Under the pieces are notes generated by a model. That model saw only the letters and a list, made by a program, of their open reading frames with translations. It made no database searches and was not told the DNA's origin. A program made the translations under genes and the position numbers. A stretch of DNA of 64,000 nucleotides. Origin: Rivularia sp. MS3. Lineage in GTDB: Bacteria; Cyanobacteriota; Cyanobacteriia; Cyanobacteriales; Nostocaceae. The stretch is taken from assembly GCA_019192545.1 (NCBI GenBank), contig JAHCMI010000016.1, positions 62,001 to 126,000 of the forward strand, written 5' to 3'. Within the stretch, counting starts at the first letter, position 1; each line of letters begins with the position of its first letter. Positions 39,477-47,667 of the stretch are shown here, piece after piece.

Positions 39477-41225
39477 ATGACGATTACAGACGATCTCCGA
39501 AAATTATTAGCCATATTGCCCCAAGATTTGCGGCAGATGCTCGAAGAGCATCCTCAAAGAGATAGTTTAGTAGAAGTGGTTTTGGATCTGGGCCGTTGCC
39601 CAGAAGCAAGATTCCCTTCTGGAGCCGAATATCTCAGCAAAGTACCTATTACTCAGCAGCAGATAGATGATTGCATTGTCAGAGTAGGCACTTTCGGCGG
39701 AGATAATCGAGCAGGAATAGAGCAAACTTTACACCGGATTAGTGCTATTCGCAACCGCACCGGCAAAATTATAGGTTTAACTTGCCGTGTCGGACGAGCG
39801 ATACATGGAACAATTAGCATGATCCGCGATTTAGTTGAAAATGGTCAATCAATTCTCATGCTGGGTCGTCCAGGTGTGGGAAAAACTACCGTTTTGAGAG
39901 AAATCGCTCGTGTTTTAGCGGACGAACTTGACAAAAGAGTAGTTATAATTGACACCTCTAATGAAATTGCTGGAGATGGTGATGTTCCTCATCCGGCGAT
40001 TGGTAAGGCAAGACGAATGCAGGTTGCTCATCCGGATCAACAACATCAAGTAATGATTGAGGCTGTGGAAAACCACATGCCAGAGGTGATTGTGATTGAT
40101 GAGATTGGTACGGAGTTAGAAGCATTAGCATCTCGTACTATTGCCGAACGTGGCGTGCAACTTATAGGTACGGCACATGGAAATCAAATTGAAAACTTGA
40201 TAAAAAACCCTACCCTTTCAGATTTGGTAGGTGGCATACAAGCTGTAACTTTGGGAGATGATGAAGCCAGAAGGCGAGGCTCTCAAAAAACTGTTTTGGA
40301 ACGTAAAGCCCCTCCGACTTTTGAAATTGCTGTTGAAATGCAAGAAAGGCAGCGCTGGGTAGTTCATGAAAGCGTTGCTGACACTATAGATAATCTTTTG
40401 AGAGGAAGACAGCCAACCCCGCAAGTGAGAACCATAGATGATAACGGTAAAGTGGCGATCGCCCGTCATTTGACTGCTATTAACGGTGGTGCTTCACAAA
40501 CTGATAGAGGAGAAGAAAACCTTCGCGGGCGAAGCTCTAATAGAACAAATGGGTGGAGAGCATCCGGGCAAATGCGTCCTTTAGCGCCATTAGGTGCCGA
40601 ATACCAAAATGGCAACGGTTCCGGACGTAGCGAATTTGACCGCTTATTAGATCAATCTTTCAATAACTCCAACGGTTTTGAGAGCAACGGCCATAAAGAT
40701 TCTGGTCCAAACGGTGAAGATTTACCTTTACATATTTATCCTTATGGGGTTAGTCGCAGTCAATTAGATCAGGTAGTTGAGGTACTTCATTTACCAGTAG
40801 TATTGACAAAAGATATTGATAGTGCCGATGCAATTTTAGCGTTGCGATCGCATGTCAAAAATCATGCAAAATTGCGACAGATGGCGAAAGCTCGTCAAGT
40901 GCCAATACACATGATAAAGTCAAGCACCATTCCTCAAATTACTCGTGGTTTGCGTCGCTTATTAAATATCGACGAGCCAGAAGTAGCTGACGAGCGTGAA
41001 TTACAATTGTTTCTCCACAACGGCAGCGATGATGAAATTGATGCTTTAGAAGAAGCTAGACTTGCAGTAGAGCAAATAGTAATTCCTAAAGGGCAGCCAG
41101 TAGAATTATTACCGCGTTCTTCGCAAGTACGTAAAATGCAACATGAGTTGGTTGAGCATTATCGACTCAAATCCAATAGTTTCGGGGAAGAACCAAATCG
41201 GAGGTTAAGAATTTTTCCTGCTTAA
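39477..41225 (+). CDS. Ycf45-like AAA ATPase with R3H-type C-terminal region
   Basis: A 582-aa protein. The N-terminal domain includes LVEVVLDLGRCPEARFPSGA. The ATPase core carries Walker A LGRPGVGKTTVLREIA (about residues 131-146) and Walker B VIVIDEIGTELEA, followed by an AHG sensor-like segment. The sequence resembles plastid Ycf45 and the sporulation ATPase SpoIIIAA. A low-complexity Asn/Gly/Ser-rich linker (about 335-405) separates it from a C-terminal region with repeated helix-strand units and a basic end that resembles an R3H nucleic-acid-binding domain. The role is not established. It follows ldpA at 46 bp, which suggests linked expression. HIP1 sites lie in the gene. Confidence 0.85.
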   Translation: MTITDDLRKLLAILPQDLRQMLEEHPQRDSLVEVVLDLGRCPEARFPSGAEYLSKVPITQQQIDDCIVRVGTFGGDNRAGIEQTLHRISAIRNRTGKIIGLTCRVGRAIHGTISMIRDLVENGQSILMLGRPGVGKTTVLREIARVLADELDKRVVIIDTSNEIAGDGDVPHPAIGKARRMQVAHPDQQHQVMIEAVENHMPEVIVIDEIGTELEALASRTIAERGVQLIGTAHGNQIENLIKNPTLSDLVGGIQAVTLGDDEARRRGSQKTVLERKAPPTFEIAVEMQERQRWVVHESVADTIDNLLRGRQPTPQVRTIDDNGKVAIARHLTAINGGASQTDRGEENLRGRSSNRTNGWRASGQMRPLAPLGAEYQNGNGSGRSEFDRLLDQSFNNSNGFESNGHKDSGPNGEDLPLHIYPYGVSRSQLDQVVEVLHLPVVLTKDIDSADAILALRSHVKNHAKLRQMAKARQVPIHMIKSSTIPQITRGLRRLLNIDEPEVADERELQLFLHNGSDDEIDALEEARLAVEQIVIPKGQPVELLPRSSQVRKMQHELVEHYRLKSNSFGEEPNRRLRIFPA

Positions 41226-41406
41226 TTTTTCCCTATCCCTTTTTATTTAAAAGCGTGCGTCACAACAAACCCCTTCTTCCTTTAGGTAGAGGGGGATTAT
41301 AATTATAATTCTTGATTACAGACAAGAATACTATTATAGCATGAATTTAAGAGAAAGTTAATTGCTGGTTAGTTATTGTTTGTTTTTTGGTTAATTATTT
41401 GATTTA

Positions 41407-42144
41407 TTATTTCATTGGTAGTTTGCGGATGCGTATATTATCGTCATCTATAGTGACAGCAGCACCTTGAGTTAGAATTTCTTCTATTTGAGGTAAAGCT
41501 TCGAGAATCTTTCTGGTTACAACTTCGGGGTCGGTAAAAGATAATCTTAAAGTGATTAAACTTGGTTGATTGTACCCACCTACAGCTAACAACATAGAAA
41601 AATCCAAATCTTGACTTACAATTACTCGCTCCTCTTTACGAGCAAATTCTAATATTTCTGAATCCGATGCTGTAGCAGGTAAAACTTCTACCGGAACCGC
41701 GCACAGTGCCGCTAATTTCTAATTATGGGGGTGTAGTGCGCTCGCGACTTTAGTCGCCAGTCCCATTACTTTTTGTGGTATATTACTCGAAGCGGTAATG
41801 CGCACATATAAAAAGCCTAGTAGGTCTAGCGGACAGACCCCGATCCGGAACCCTGGGGGCAATAAGCCCAAAATCTTGTACAAATATGGGAGTCAAAGTG
41901 AAAAATTTAATAAATCATTTCAAATGCGGTCGGGCAGTCCGTGTGAGCTTGTGGACGTATCCAAACGGGGAGGTTTGAATATTTTCGTATTTAGATTTCT
42001 AGGGCGGACGGTTGAAGCAAGAATCCCCTTCAATTAATTGATGGGGAGTGTCAAGACTCGAATTATGTCCCATCCTTGTAGCTGCAAATTGCTTACAGTT
42101 ACCGGAGAAATATTCATATCAGCAAGCAATTTGATGCTGTTCAT
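41407..42144 (-). pseudogene. DUF5615 PIN-like toxin gene split by an inserted element
   Basis: The 5' part starts at ATG 42144, 9 bp after the DUF433 stop, and encodes MNSIKLLADMNISPVTVSNL then QLQGWDIIRV, ending at about 42056. The 3' part (about 41689 to 41407) encodes EVLPATASDSEILEFARKEE, RVIVSQDLDFSMLL and the rest to the stop. Removing the DNA between about 41690 and 42055 restores one frame, ...DIIRV-EVLPATASD..., of normal DUF5615 length (about 125 aa). These PIN-like proteins are paired with DUF433 as putative toxin and antitoxin. The 66-codon frame from a TTG at 41607 is only the tail of the gene, and a stop lies in the inserted DNA upstream of it. Confidence 0.8.
41691..42055 (+). 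mobile_element. Non-autonomous IS200/IS605-like element (no intact transposase)
   Basis: The right end has the typical hairpin: CCCCTTCAATT/AATTGATGGGG at 42025-42046 (one mismatch), followed by AGTGTCAAG, as in IS200/IS605 right ends of cyanobacteria. Near the left end is a GCGAC-TTTA-GTCGC hairpin (41744-41757). No TnpA or TnpB can be read. The 79-codon frame at 41798-42037 has no family motif and may only be the remnant of a tnpB tail or of an omega-type RNA. There is no target duplication, which is normal for this family. The outer limits are inferred from where DUF5615 homology breaks. Confidence 0.6.
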
Positions 42145-42153
42145 TCAAAATTT

Positions 42154-42384
42154 TCAAGCTGTGGGAATTATTTGAATTTGTTCGGAAACTACCCAAGCCG
42201 CATATTTAAGAGCTTGATTTACATCTTCAGCTTCTAACTCTGGATAAGCTTTTAATACATCTTCTATAGAATTACCGCCAGCAAGCATTTTGAGAATAAC
42301 GCTAACAGTAATTCGCATACCTCTTATTGTTGGTTGACCCAAGCAAACACTAGGATTAACCGTAATCCGATTCAGGTTTTCCAT
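42154..42384 (-). CDS. DUF433 domain protein (putative antitoxin)
   Basis: A 76-aa protein of the full DUF433 type: ITVNPSVCLGQPTIRGMRIT at the start, then VSVILKMLAGGNSIEDVLKA and YPELEAEDVNQALKYAAW. The family has a small helix-turn-helix-like fold and is usually encoded just before a DUF5615 PIN-like protein, with which it is thought to form a toxin-antitoxin pair. Here the partner gene starts 9 bp downstream but is interrupted by an inserted element. The antitoxin frame itself is intact, so it may be left without its toxin. Confidence 0.9.
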   Translation of the reverse strand: MENLNRITVNPSVCLGQPTIRGMRITVSVILKMLAGGNSIEDVLKAYPELEAEDVNQALKYAAWVVSEQIQIIPTA

Positions 42385-42456
42385 GCTTCAACTATGTAAT
42401 CGGCTTGTAGCCTTAATTATAGTAGTTGATGGAAGTTATTAAAGGAGTTCTTACAA

Positions 42457-42924
42457 ATGGGTGGAGAACCTTGGCACTATTTCGCTCCTTACGAAGAAGA
42501 TGTTAATTTTACATTACAGAGGTTGCGGGAGCGAGAATTCAAAGCCGGTCGTTATTATGGAAGCGAAGACCAGCCCAAAACTATTGAAGAAGCATTATCA
42601 AATCAAGAAGAGGTTGGAACAGCATCAATTTTAGATATGGAAAAAGTTGGAGACAATCCTGAGATATTAACCGTTTGTCCGCTTTCTCAAGATAATTTAT
42701 TTGATTTATTTGGTACAGATAAACCAAGCGTAGAAATAGTACGCTCTATTTTAGTACCGGAATACTATCCAGATTTATTCGACGAAGATATTTTGGAAGA
42801 ATATCCAGGAGGAGAAGAATTTTGGGAAAGCATCGGAAGGGGTGAAGGTCGATATATTCTTATTTATGATGAAGGGGATGATGACCCGTTTGAAATTTTC
42901 TTCGCTGGTTATTCCTTCGATTAA
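42457..42924 (+). CDS. Hypothetical acidic protein (155 aa)
   Basis: I do not recognise a named family. The protein is strongly acidic (Glu and Asp), starts MGGEPWHYFAPYEEDVNFTL, and ends with an acidic loop and FEIFFAGYSFD. Aromatic residues are many and no membrane segment is present. A good Shine-Dalgarno (AGGAG, 9 nt before the ATG) supports both coding and start. It is 39 bp upstream of bioA on the same strand but shows no link to biotin metabolism. The WxYFxPYExD-like start suggests a small family also found in other bacteria. Confidence 0.75.
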   Translation: MGGEPWHYFAPYEEDVNFTLQRLREREFKAGRYYGSEDQPKTIEEALSNQEEVGTASILDMEKVGDNPEILTVCPLSQDNLFDLFGTDKPSVEIVRSILVPEYYPDLFDEDILEEYPGGEEFWESIGRGEGRYILIYDEGDDDPFEIFFAGYSFD

Positions 42925-42963
42925 ATTATTTTAGAATCTTTTACCCAAATCCAAAAAAAACTA

Positions 42964-44241
42964 ATGCACCCCCACATCTGGTATCCCTTCACTCAAGCAA
43001 AGACATCTCCTCAACCTTTTAAGGTAATATCCGCAAGCGGAATTTGGCTGGAGCTAGAAGATAAACGCAAAATCATGGACTGTATTTCTAGCTGGTGGGT
43101 GAATATTCACGGACATTCCCATCCTAAAATTGCTGAAGCAATCTACAATCAAGCTCAAAAATTAGAACAGGTCATTTTTGCTGGATTTACTCATGAACCA
43201 GCAGAACAACTTGCAGAGAAATTAGTTAAAAAACTTCCACAAGGATTAAACCGGGTTTTCTTTTCCGATAACGGCTCAACTGCTGTAGAAGTCGGGCTGA
43301 AAATGGCTTATCAATATTGGGTAAATAAAAATCAGCAGCGTCAAAAGTTTATTGCTTTTGAAGGAGCTTATCACGGGGATACTTTTGGAGCGATGTCTGT
43401 AGGTTCGCGTTCGATTTTTAGCCAGGTTTTTTCTAATATGTTATTCGAGGTGGATTTTTCACCATATCCGGAAACTTATATTAATGATTCTGATGTTGAA
43501 GAGAAGGAAAAAAAAGTTTTAACTATATTAAAAGAAAAATTAGAGAAAAATCCTCAAGAGTATGCTGGGGTAATTATTGAACCACTGGTACAAGGTGCTG
43601 GTGGAATGCGGATGTGTAGACCAGAGTTTATACGGAAATTACGAAAATTAGTTAATCAATTTGATACCTTATTGATTTTTGATGAAGTGATGACCGGATT
43701 TGGTAGAACCGGAGACTGGTTTGCCTGTATTAAAAGTCAAGTAACCCCAGATATAATTTGTTTATCCAAAGGTATTACTGGGGGATTTTTGCCTTTGTCG
43801 GTAACAATATGTTCTGAGAAGATTTACGATACTTTTTATAGTGACGACCCAATAAAAACCTTGTATCACGGACATAGTTATACAGCTAATCCTTTGGGAT
43901 GTGCTGCTGGTTTAGCTTCTTTAGAATTAATGGTAGAAAATCAGCCAAAATTTAGCAGTATGGAAGCGAAACATTTACAGCATTTTGAAATTTTACGAGG
44001 GAATTCTAAAGTTGAAAAGTTGCGGGTAACGGGGACGATTGCAGCAATGGATATTGTGAATCAGCAGGAATCTGGTTATTTAAATAAAGTTGGTTTGGTG
44101 ATTCGAGAAAAAGCTTTAGAAAAAGGTTTGCTGTTACGTCCTTTAGGAAATGTACTTTATATAATGGCTCCTTACTGTATTACAGATGGGGAATTATCAA
44201 AGGTTTATCAGGGAATTGATGAAATTTTGAAGGTTATTTAG
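42964..44241 (+). CDS. bioA: Adenosylmethionine-8-amino-7-oxononanoate aminotransferase
   Basis: A 425-aa class III aminotransferase of BioA type: HIWYPFTQ at the N-terminus, the substrate-site SSWWVNIHGHSHPKI, GAYHGDTFGAMSVG, the PLP Asp region LLIFDEVMTGFGRTG, and the Schiff-base lysine in CLSKGITGGFLPLS. LYHGHSYTANPLGCAA completes the active site. It uses S-adenosylmethionine as amino donor to make 7,8-diaminopelargonate in biotin synthesis. No other bio gene is in the window. The start is close to the upstream hypothetical gene, so read-through transcription is possible. Confidence 0.95.
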   Translation: MHPHIWYPFTQAKTSPQPFKVISASGIWLELEDKRKIMDCISSWWVNIHGHSHPKIAEAIYNQAQKLEQVIFAGFTHEPAEQLAEKLVKKLPQGLNRVFFSDNGSTAVEVGLKMAYQYWVNKNQQRQKFIAFEGAYHGDTFGAMSVGSRSIFSQVFSNMLFEVDFSPYPETYINDSDVEEKEKKVLTILKEKLEKNPQEYAGVIIEPLVQGAGGMRMCRPEFIRKLRKLVNQFDTLLIFDEVMTGFGRTGDWFACIKSQVTPDIICLSKGITGGFLPLSVTICSEKIYDTFYSDDPIKTLYHGHSYTANPLGCAAGLASLELMVENQPKFSSMEAKHLQHFEILRGNSKVEKLRVTGTIAAMDIVNQQESGYLNKVGLVIREKALEKGLLLRPLGNVLYIMAPYCITDGELSKVYQGIDEILKVI

Positions 44242-44561
44242 AAAAAAGACAAAAAAGTGAATAGGGAATAGGAAATAGGGAATAGCGGTAATTGTATTCT
44301 TGAGGGTTTTTTCCCACGAGCAACTTTTCAGTCTTAAGGAATAGTATATTTTTTATTATGTTAAAGGATAATAATTTTTTCACAGCTTACATATGACTAT
44401 TTCGTATTAAACTTAGTATGTAATAAAAAAATAATAAAAAACGATTATAAAGCTTAATAGAGGATTTTTATAAAATTGTTATTGTTGTCTTTAGTATTAT
44501 CTTTTCCTTGTTCTCTATTCTCTATTTTTCTTTATAAAATTTACTAAATTGGTATTTTTTT
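44242..44561. other. Intergenic region with GAATAGG repeats
   Basis: 320 bp. Heptamer-like GAATAGGGAATAGGAAATAG units lie at about 44258-44286, and pyrimidine-rich TTCTCTATTC units at about 44510-44530 are the opposite-strand form. It carries the promoter of the methyltransferase gene. No ORF was seen. Confidence 0.5.
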
Positions 44562-45608
44562 ATGAATATTGTATCTCTATTTTCAGGTTGCGGGGGATTA
44601 GATTTAGGATTTCAACAAGCTGGATTTAATGTTGTTTGGGCGAATGAACACGATAAATCAATCTGGGATACTTATGAATATAATCATCCCCATACTCAAT
44701 TAGATAAAAGAGATATTAGAAAAATAGTTTCCGATGATATTCCTGACTGTATTGGAATTATAGGTGGTCCTCCTTGCCAAAGTTGGAGCGAAGCAGGAGC
44801 GCAAAGGGGTATTGATGATAGTAGAGGTCAATTATTTTTTGATTATATTAGAATCTTGAAGGAAAAAAAGCCTTTATTTTTTCTAGCTGAAAATGTTGGT
44901 GGAATTTTAGCGAAAAAACATTTAGGAGCATTTACAAATATTTTGACTTATTTTAAAAATGCTGGATATGAAGTCACTTATAAGTTAGTTAATGCTGTTA
45001 ACTATTTAGTTCCTCAAGATAGAAAACGAGTAATTATTATTGGTTATCGACAAGATATAGGTAGAAATTTTGAATTTCCCCATGAAATCAATAATAAATT
45101 GACTCTCAGAAATGTTATTAGTGATATTAAAGATATTGAAGCTATTGCAATAGATTCTAAAGTTAGTCAAAGCAATGCAGCAATACCAAATCATGAATAC
45201 AAGGAAGGTAGTTTTTCCAGTATTTACATGTCTAGAAATCGAGTCAGAAGTTGGAACCAACCATCTTTTACAATCCAAGCTGGTGCTAGACATGCTCCCA
45301 TACATCCACAAGCGAATAAAATGATTTGGGTTGAAAAAGATAAATGGAAATTTGATGAGCGATCGCCAAAACCATATCGAAGATTATCGGTTAGAGAATG
45401 CGCGAGAATTCAAACTTTTCCAGACGATTTTATTTTTAAGTATAAGTATATTGGTGATGGCTATAAGATGATAGGTAATGCAGTTCCTGTAATGTTAGCG
45501 AAGATGTTAGCAGTCAAAATATTCGTAGATATAAAGCAATATTTAGATTTAGGATTTTGTGCAGTTTTACCTAAACAAGAAACTTCTACCCAACTAACGT
45601 TATTTTAA
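44562..45608 (+). CDS. DNA cytosine-5 methyltransferase
   Basis: A 348-aa protein with all main C5-methylase motifs: I (IVSLFSGCGGLDLGF), IV with catalytic C72 (GGPPCQSWSEAG), VI (FFLAENVGG), VIII (QDRKRVIIIGYR), IX (RRLSVRECARIQTFPDDF) and X (YKMIGNAVPVMLAK). The target-recognition region between VIII and IX is short, so a single target site is expected; the sequence recognised cannot be read. No restriction endonuclease or Vsr nuclease gene is next to it in the window, so it looks like an orphan. It lies between bioA and the phzF-like gene, flanked by repeats. Confidence 0.93.
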   Translation: MNIVSLFSGCGGLDLGFQQAGFNVVWANEHDKSIWDTYEYNHPHTQLDKRDIRKIVSDDIPDCIGIIGGPPCQSWSEAGAQRGIDDSRGQLFFDYIRILKEKKPLFFLAENVGGILAKKHLGAFTNILTYFKNAGYEVTYKLVNAVNYLVPQDRKRVIIIGYRQDIGRNFEFPHEINNKLTLRNVISDIKDIEAIAIDSKVSQSNAAIPNHEYKEGSFSSIYMSRNRVRSWNQPSFTIQAGARHAPIHPQANKMIWVEKDKWKFDERSPKPYRRLSVRECARIQTFPDDFIFKYKYIGDGYKMIGNAVPVMLAKMLAVKIFVDIKQYLDLGFCAVLPKQETSTQLTLF

Positions 45609-45630
45609 GCAAATATAAATAAAAATATAT

Positions 45631-45706
45631 TCGTAGTTGCGCGGTATTCGCTCAAGATTTTTGGCGCTATGAGCGGAGCTTTCTCGCAGAGTAAGCGCAA
45701 CTACGA
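45631..45706. repeat. Inverted repeat overlapping the phzF-like stop codon
   Basis: TCGTAGTTGCGC (45631-45642) and GCGCAACTACGA (45695-45706) are perfect 12-nt arms around a GC-richer centre. The right arm contains the TAG stop of the minus-strand phzF-like gene and its final serine codon, so the element marks the end of that gene. Confidence 0.7.
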
Positions 45707-46498
45707 GCCTATTAATTCTCCTCGTAAAACTGTAACTGCTTGTCCCCTTAAGTAAACCCTATCTCCACCAGAATATTTGACTTTTACAACACCACCTCGA
45801 CTAGAAGCTTGATAGGCTAAAAATTCGTCTTTATTTAATTTATTTCTCCAATAAGGAGCGAGACAGCAATGAGCAGCACCGGTTACGGGGTCTTCATTAA
45901 TACCTAACCCCGGACAAAAGAAGCGCGAAACAAAATCGAATTCTGAACTAGTTTCAGCAATGCTAGTAACAATAACTTCTGGAAATTTCTGAGTCAAAAG
46001 TGTAAAATTTGGCTCTAAATTTCTTACCAAATCTTCCGATTCAACTTCTACTAAATAACCCAAAGAATTTTTGACAACCGCTTTCACCGGTACACCCAAA
46101 GCTTCACTGAGTTCCGCAGTTGTGGAAGTTTCTTCAGAAGGATTTGCAGGAAAATCTAATTCAATCCAATCTTCTTGTTTTTTGGCAATTAATAAACCGC
46201 TTTTAGTATGAAAACGGGCTGATTCATTAGGAGAAAGATAATTTTCTGACCATAAAACGTGAGAACTGGCAAGGGTAGCATGACCGCACAAAGGTACTTC
46301 TGTTGCTGGGGTAAACCAGCGTAAACTGTAACCGTCTTCCTGTTTTACTAAAAATGCGGTTTCCGATAAATTCATTTCTTTAGCTACATTTTGCATCCAT
46401 TCATCGCTTTGAGGAGTTTCTAAAACGCAAACAGCAGCGGGGTTTCCTGAAAAAGGTTTGTTGGTAAATGCGTCAACTTGGATGATTGTTTGTTTCAT
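45701..46498 (-). CDS. PhzF family isomerase/epimerase-like protein
   Basis: A 265-aa protein with the two-domain PhzF/DapF fold. The N-terminal half has VDAFTNKPFSGNPAAVCVLE, NLSETAFLV (catalytic-site Glu region), and RWFTPATEVPLCGHATLASSH. The C-terminal half has FCPGLGINEDPVTGAAHCCL and YLRGQAVTVLRG. Family members act as isomerases on small aromatic or amino acid substrates; the substrate here is unknown and there is no phenazine cluster. The last codons and the TAG stop lie inside an inverted repeat, so the C-terminus may have been altered by insertion. The start ATG at 46498 is normal. Confidence 0.92.
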   Translation of the reverse strand: MKQTIIQVDAFTNKPFSGNPAAVCVLETPQSDEWMQNVAKEMNLSETAFLVKQEDGYSLRWFTPATEVPLCGHATLASSHVLWSENYLSPNESARFHTKSGLLIAKKQEDWIELDFPANPSEETSTTAELSEALGVPVKAVVKNSLGYLVEVESEDLVRNLEPNFTLLTQKFPEVIVTSIAETSSEFDFVSRFFCPGLGINEDPVTGAAHCCLAPYWRNKLNKDEFLAYQASSRGGVVKVKYSGGDRVYLRGQAVTVLRGELIGS

Positions 46499-46708
46499 AT
46501 TCGCAAATGAGTATTGATTAAGTAAAACTTTTTTTAACGCAAAGTTTCGCAGAGTTTAGCGCAAAGGTTCCCGAAGGAATAAGAGAGAATATATAAGATT
46601 GATTCTGTTAGCTGTAAATAATTTTCTAATTTTTTGTACCAGCTGTAAATACATTCTTTCAAAATCTGACCCAAAATCGATATTCCCGAATCAATTTCCT
46701 AAAAGCAT

Positions 46709-47602
46709 ATGAGTAAAAGCATCACCAACCCTAATAATGAAACTATTGGATTAATATACGGTTTCATCGGTGTTTTGGGATTCAGCGGAACCCTGCCAGC
46801 AACCAGAATTGCTGTCACAAATTTAGACCCCACCGTGGTTGGTTTAGGTCGAGCTATTGTGGCTGGGACTCTGGCTATGGTGCTTTTACGGGTTACTCGG
46901 CAGCCAATACCACATCGTCAATACTGGGGAAGTTTAGCAATTATTGTCGGAGGAGTGATTATTGGATTTCCATTATTATCAGCATGGGCTATGCAGCAAT
47001 TACCAGCTTCCCACGGAGCAATTGTTACGGGCATTCTGCCTTTAGCGACTGCAATAGTGGCAGCGTTACGCATGGGTGAAAAGCCATCTTTAGGCTTTTG
47101 GATTGCAGGTTTGTGCGGAAGTTTAACGATTGTCAGCTTTGCTTTGATTGAGGGTAATGGAAGCATTAAATTCGCCGATTTTGTTTTAATTATTGCTGTA
47201 ATTGCTGCTGCATTTGGCTATGCAGAAGGAGGAAAAATAGCTAAAGTCTTGGGTGGATGGCAGGTTATTTGTTGGGCTTTGGTTTTTTCTGCGCCGATAT
47301 TAATTATTCCTGTTGCTTTAGTAGTTTTAAATAATGGTATTAGTGCTTCTGCTTCTGCATGGTTTGGTTTTGGCTATGTGAGCATTATTAGTATGCTCCT
47401 CGCTTTCTTCGCGTGGTATCGCGGATTAGCCATAGGTGGAATTGCCAGAGTTAGCCAGGTGCAGTTATTGCAGCCATTTTTGAGTATTACATTTTCTGCT
47501 TTTTTTCTTAGAGAAAAAATATCTTATCTAATGGTGGTTACTGCAATTATCGTTGTGATTGCCGTTGCGATTGGAAGAAAACAGCCAGTTGAAAGAATTT
47601 GA
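46709..47602 (+). CDS. EamA family (DMT) transporter
   Basis: A 297-aa membrane protein with about ten hydrophobic helices arranged as two EamA repeats (about 14-145 and 155-290), as in drug/metabolite transporters. The first repeat includes GLIYGFIGVLGFSGTLPATR and the end of the second VVTAIIVVIAVAIG. The substrate is unknown; amino acids, purine bases and other small metabolites are typical of the family. It is divergent from the phzF-like gene, and the upstream 210 bp carry a CAAAGTTTCGCAGAG repeat. The peroxiredoxin-like gene follows 65 bp downstream on the same strand. Confidence 0.9.
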   Translation: MSKSITNPNNETIGLIYGFIGVLGFSGTLPATRIAVTNLDPTVVGLGRAIVAGTLAMVLLRVTRQPIPHRQYWGSLAIIVGGVIIGFPLLSAWAMQQLPASHGAIVTGILPLATAIVAALRMGEKPSLGFWIAGLCGSLTIVSFALIEGNGSIKFADFVLIIAVIAAAFGYAEGGKIAKVLGGWQVICWALVFSAPILIIPVALVVLNNGISASASAWFGFGYVSIISMLLAFFAWYRGLAIGGIARVSQVQLLQPFLSITFSAFFLREKISYLMVVTAIIVVIAVAIGRKQPVERI

Positions 47603-47667
47603 TTGTTTGCATAAATTTTAGTTTACATAAGTTTAAAATAATATTTGAAGACTGTTGCTCGCACCTC

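Noticed and set aside
41407-41607. 66-aa independent small protein
   Set aside because: It is the C-terminal part of a split DUF5615 gene and starts at an internal TTG codon.
41798-42037. 79-codon frame inside the inserted element as a real gene
   Set aside because: It has no family motif, ends within the right-end hairpin and is better explained as element RNA or a transposase remnant.
45701-46498. Phenazine biosynthesis function for the PhzF-like protein
   Set aside because: No other phenazine genes are present; the family is broad.
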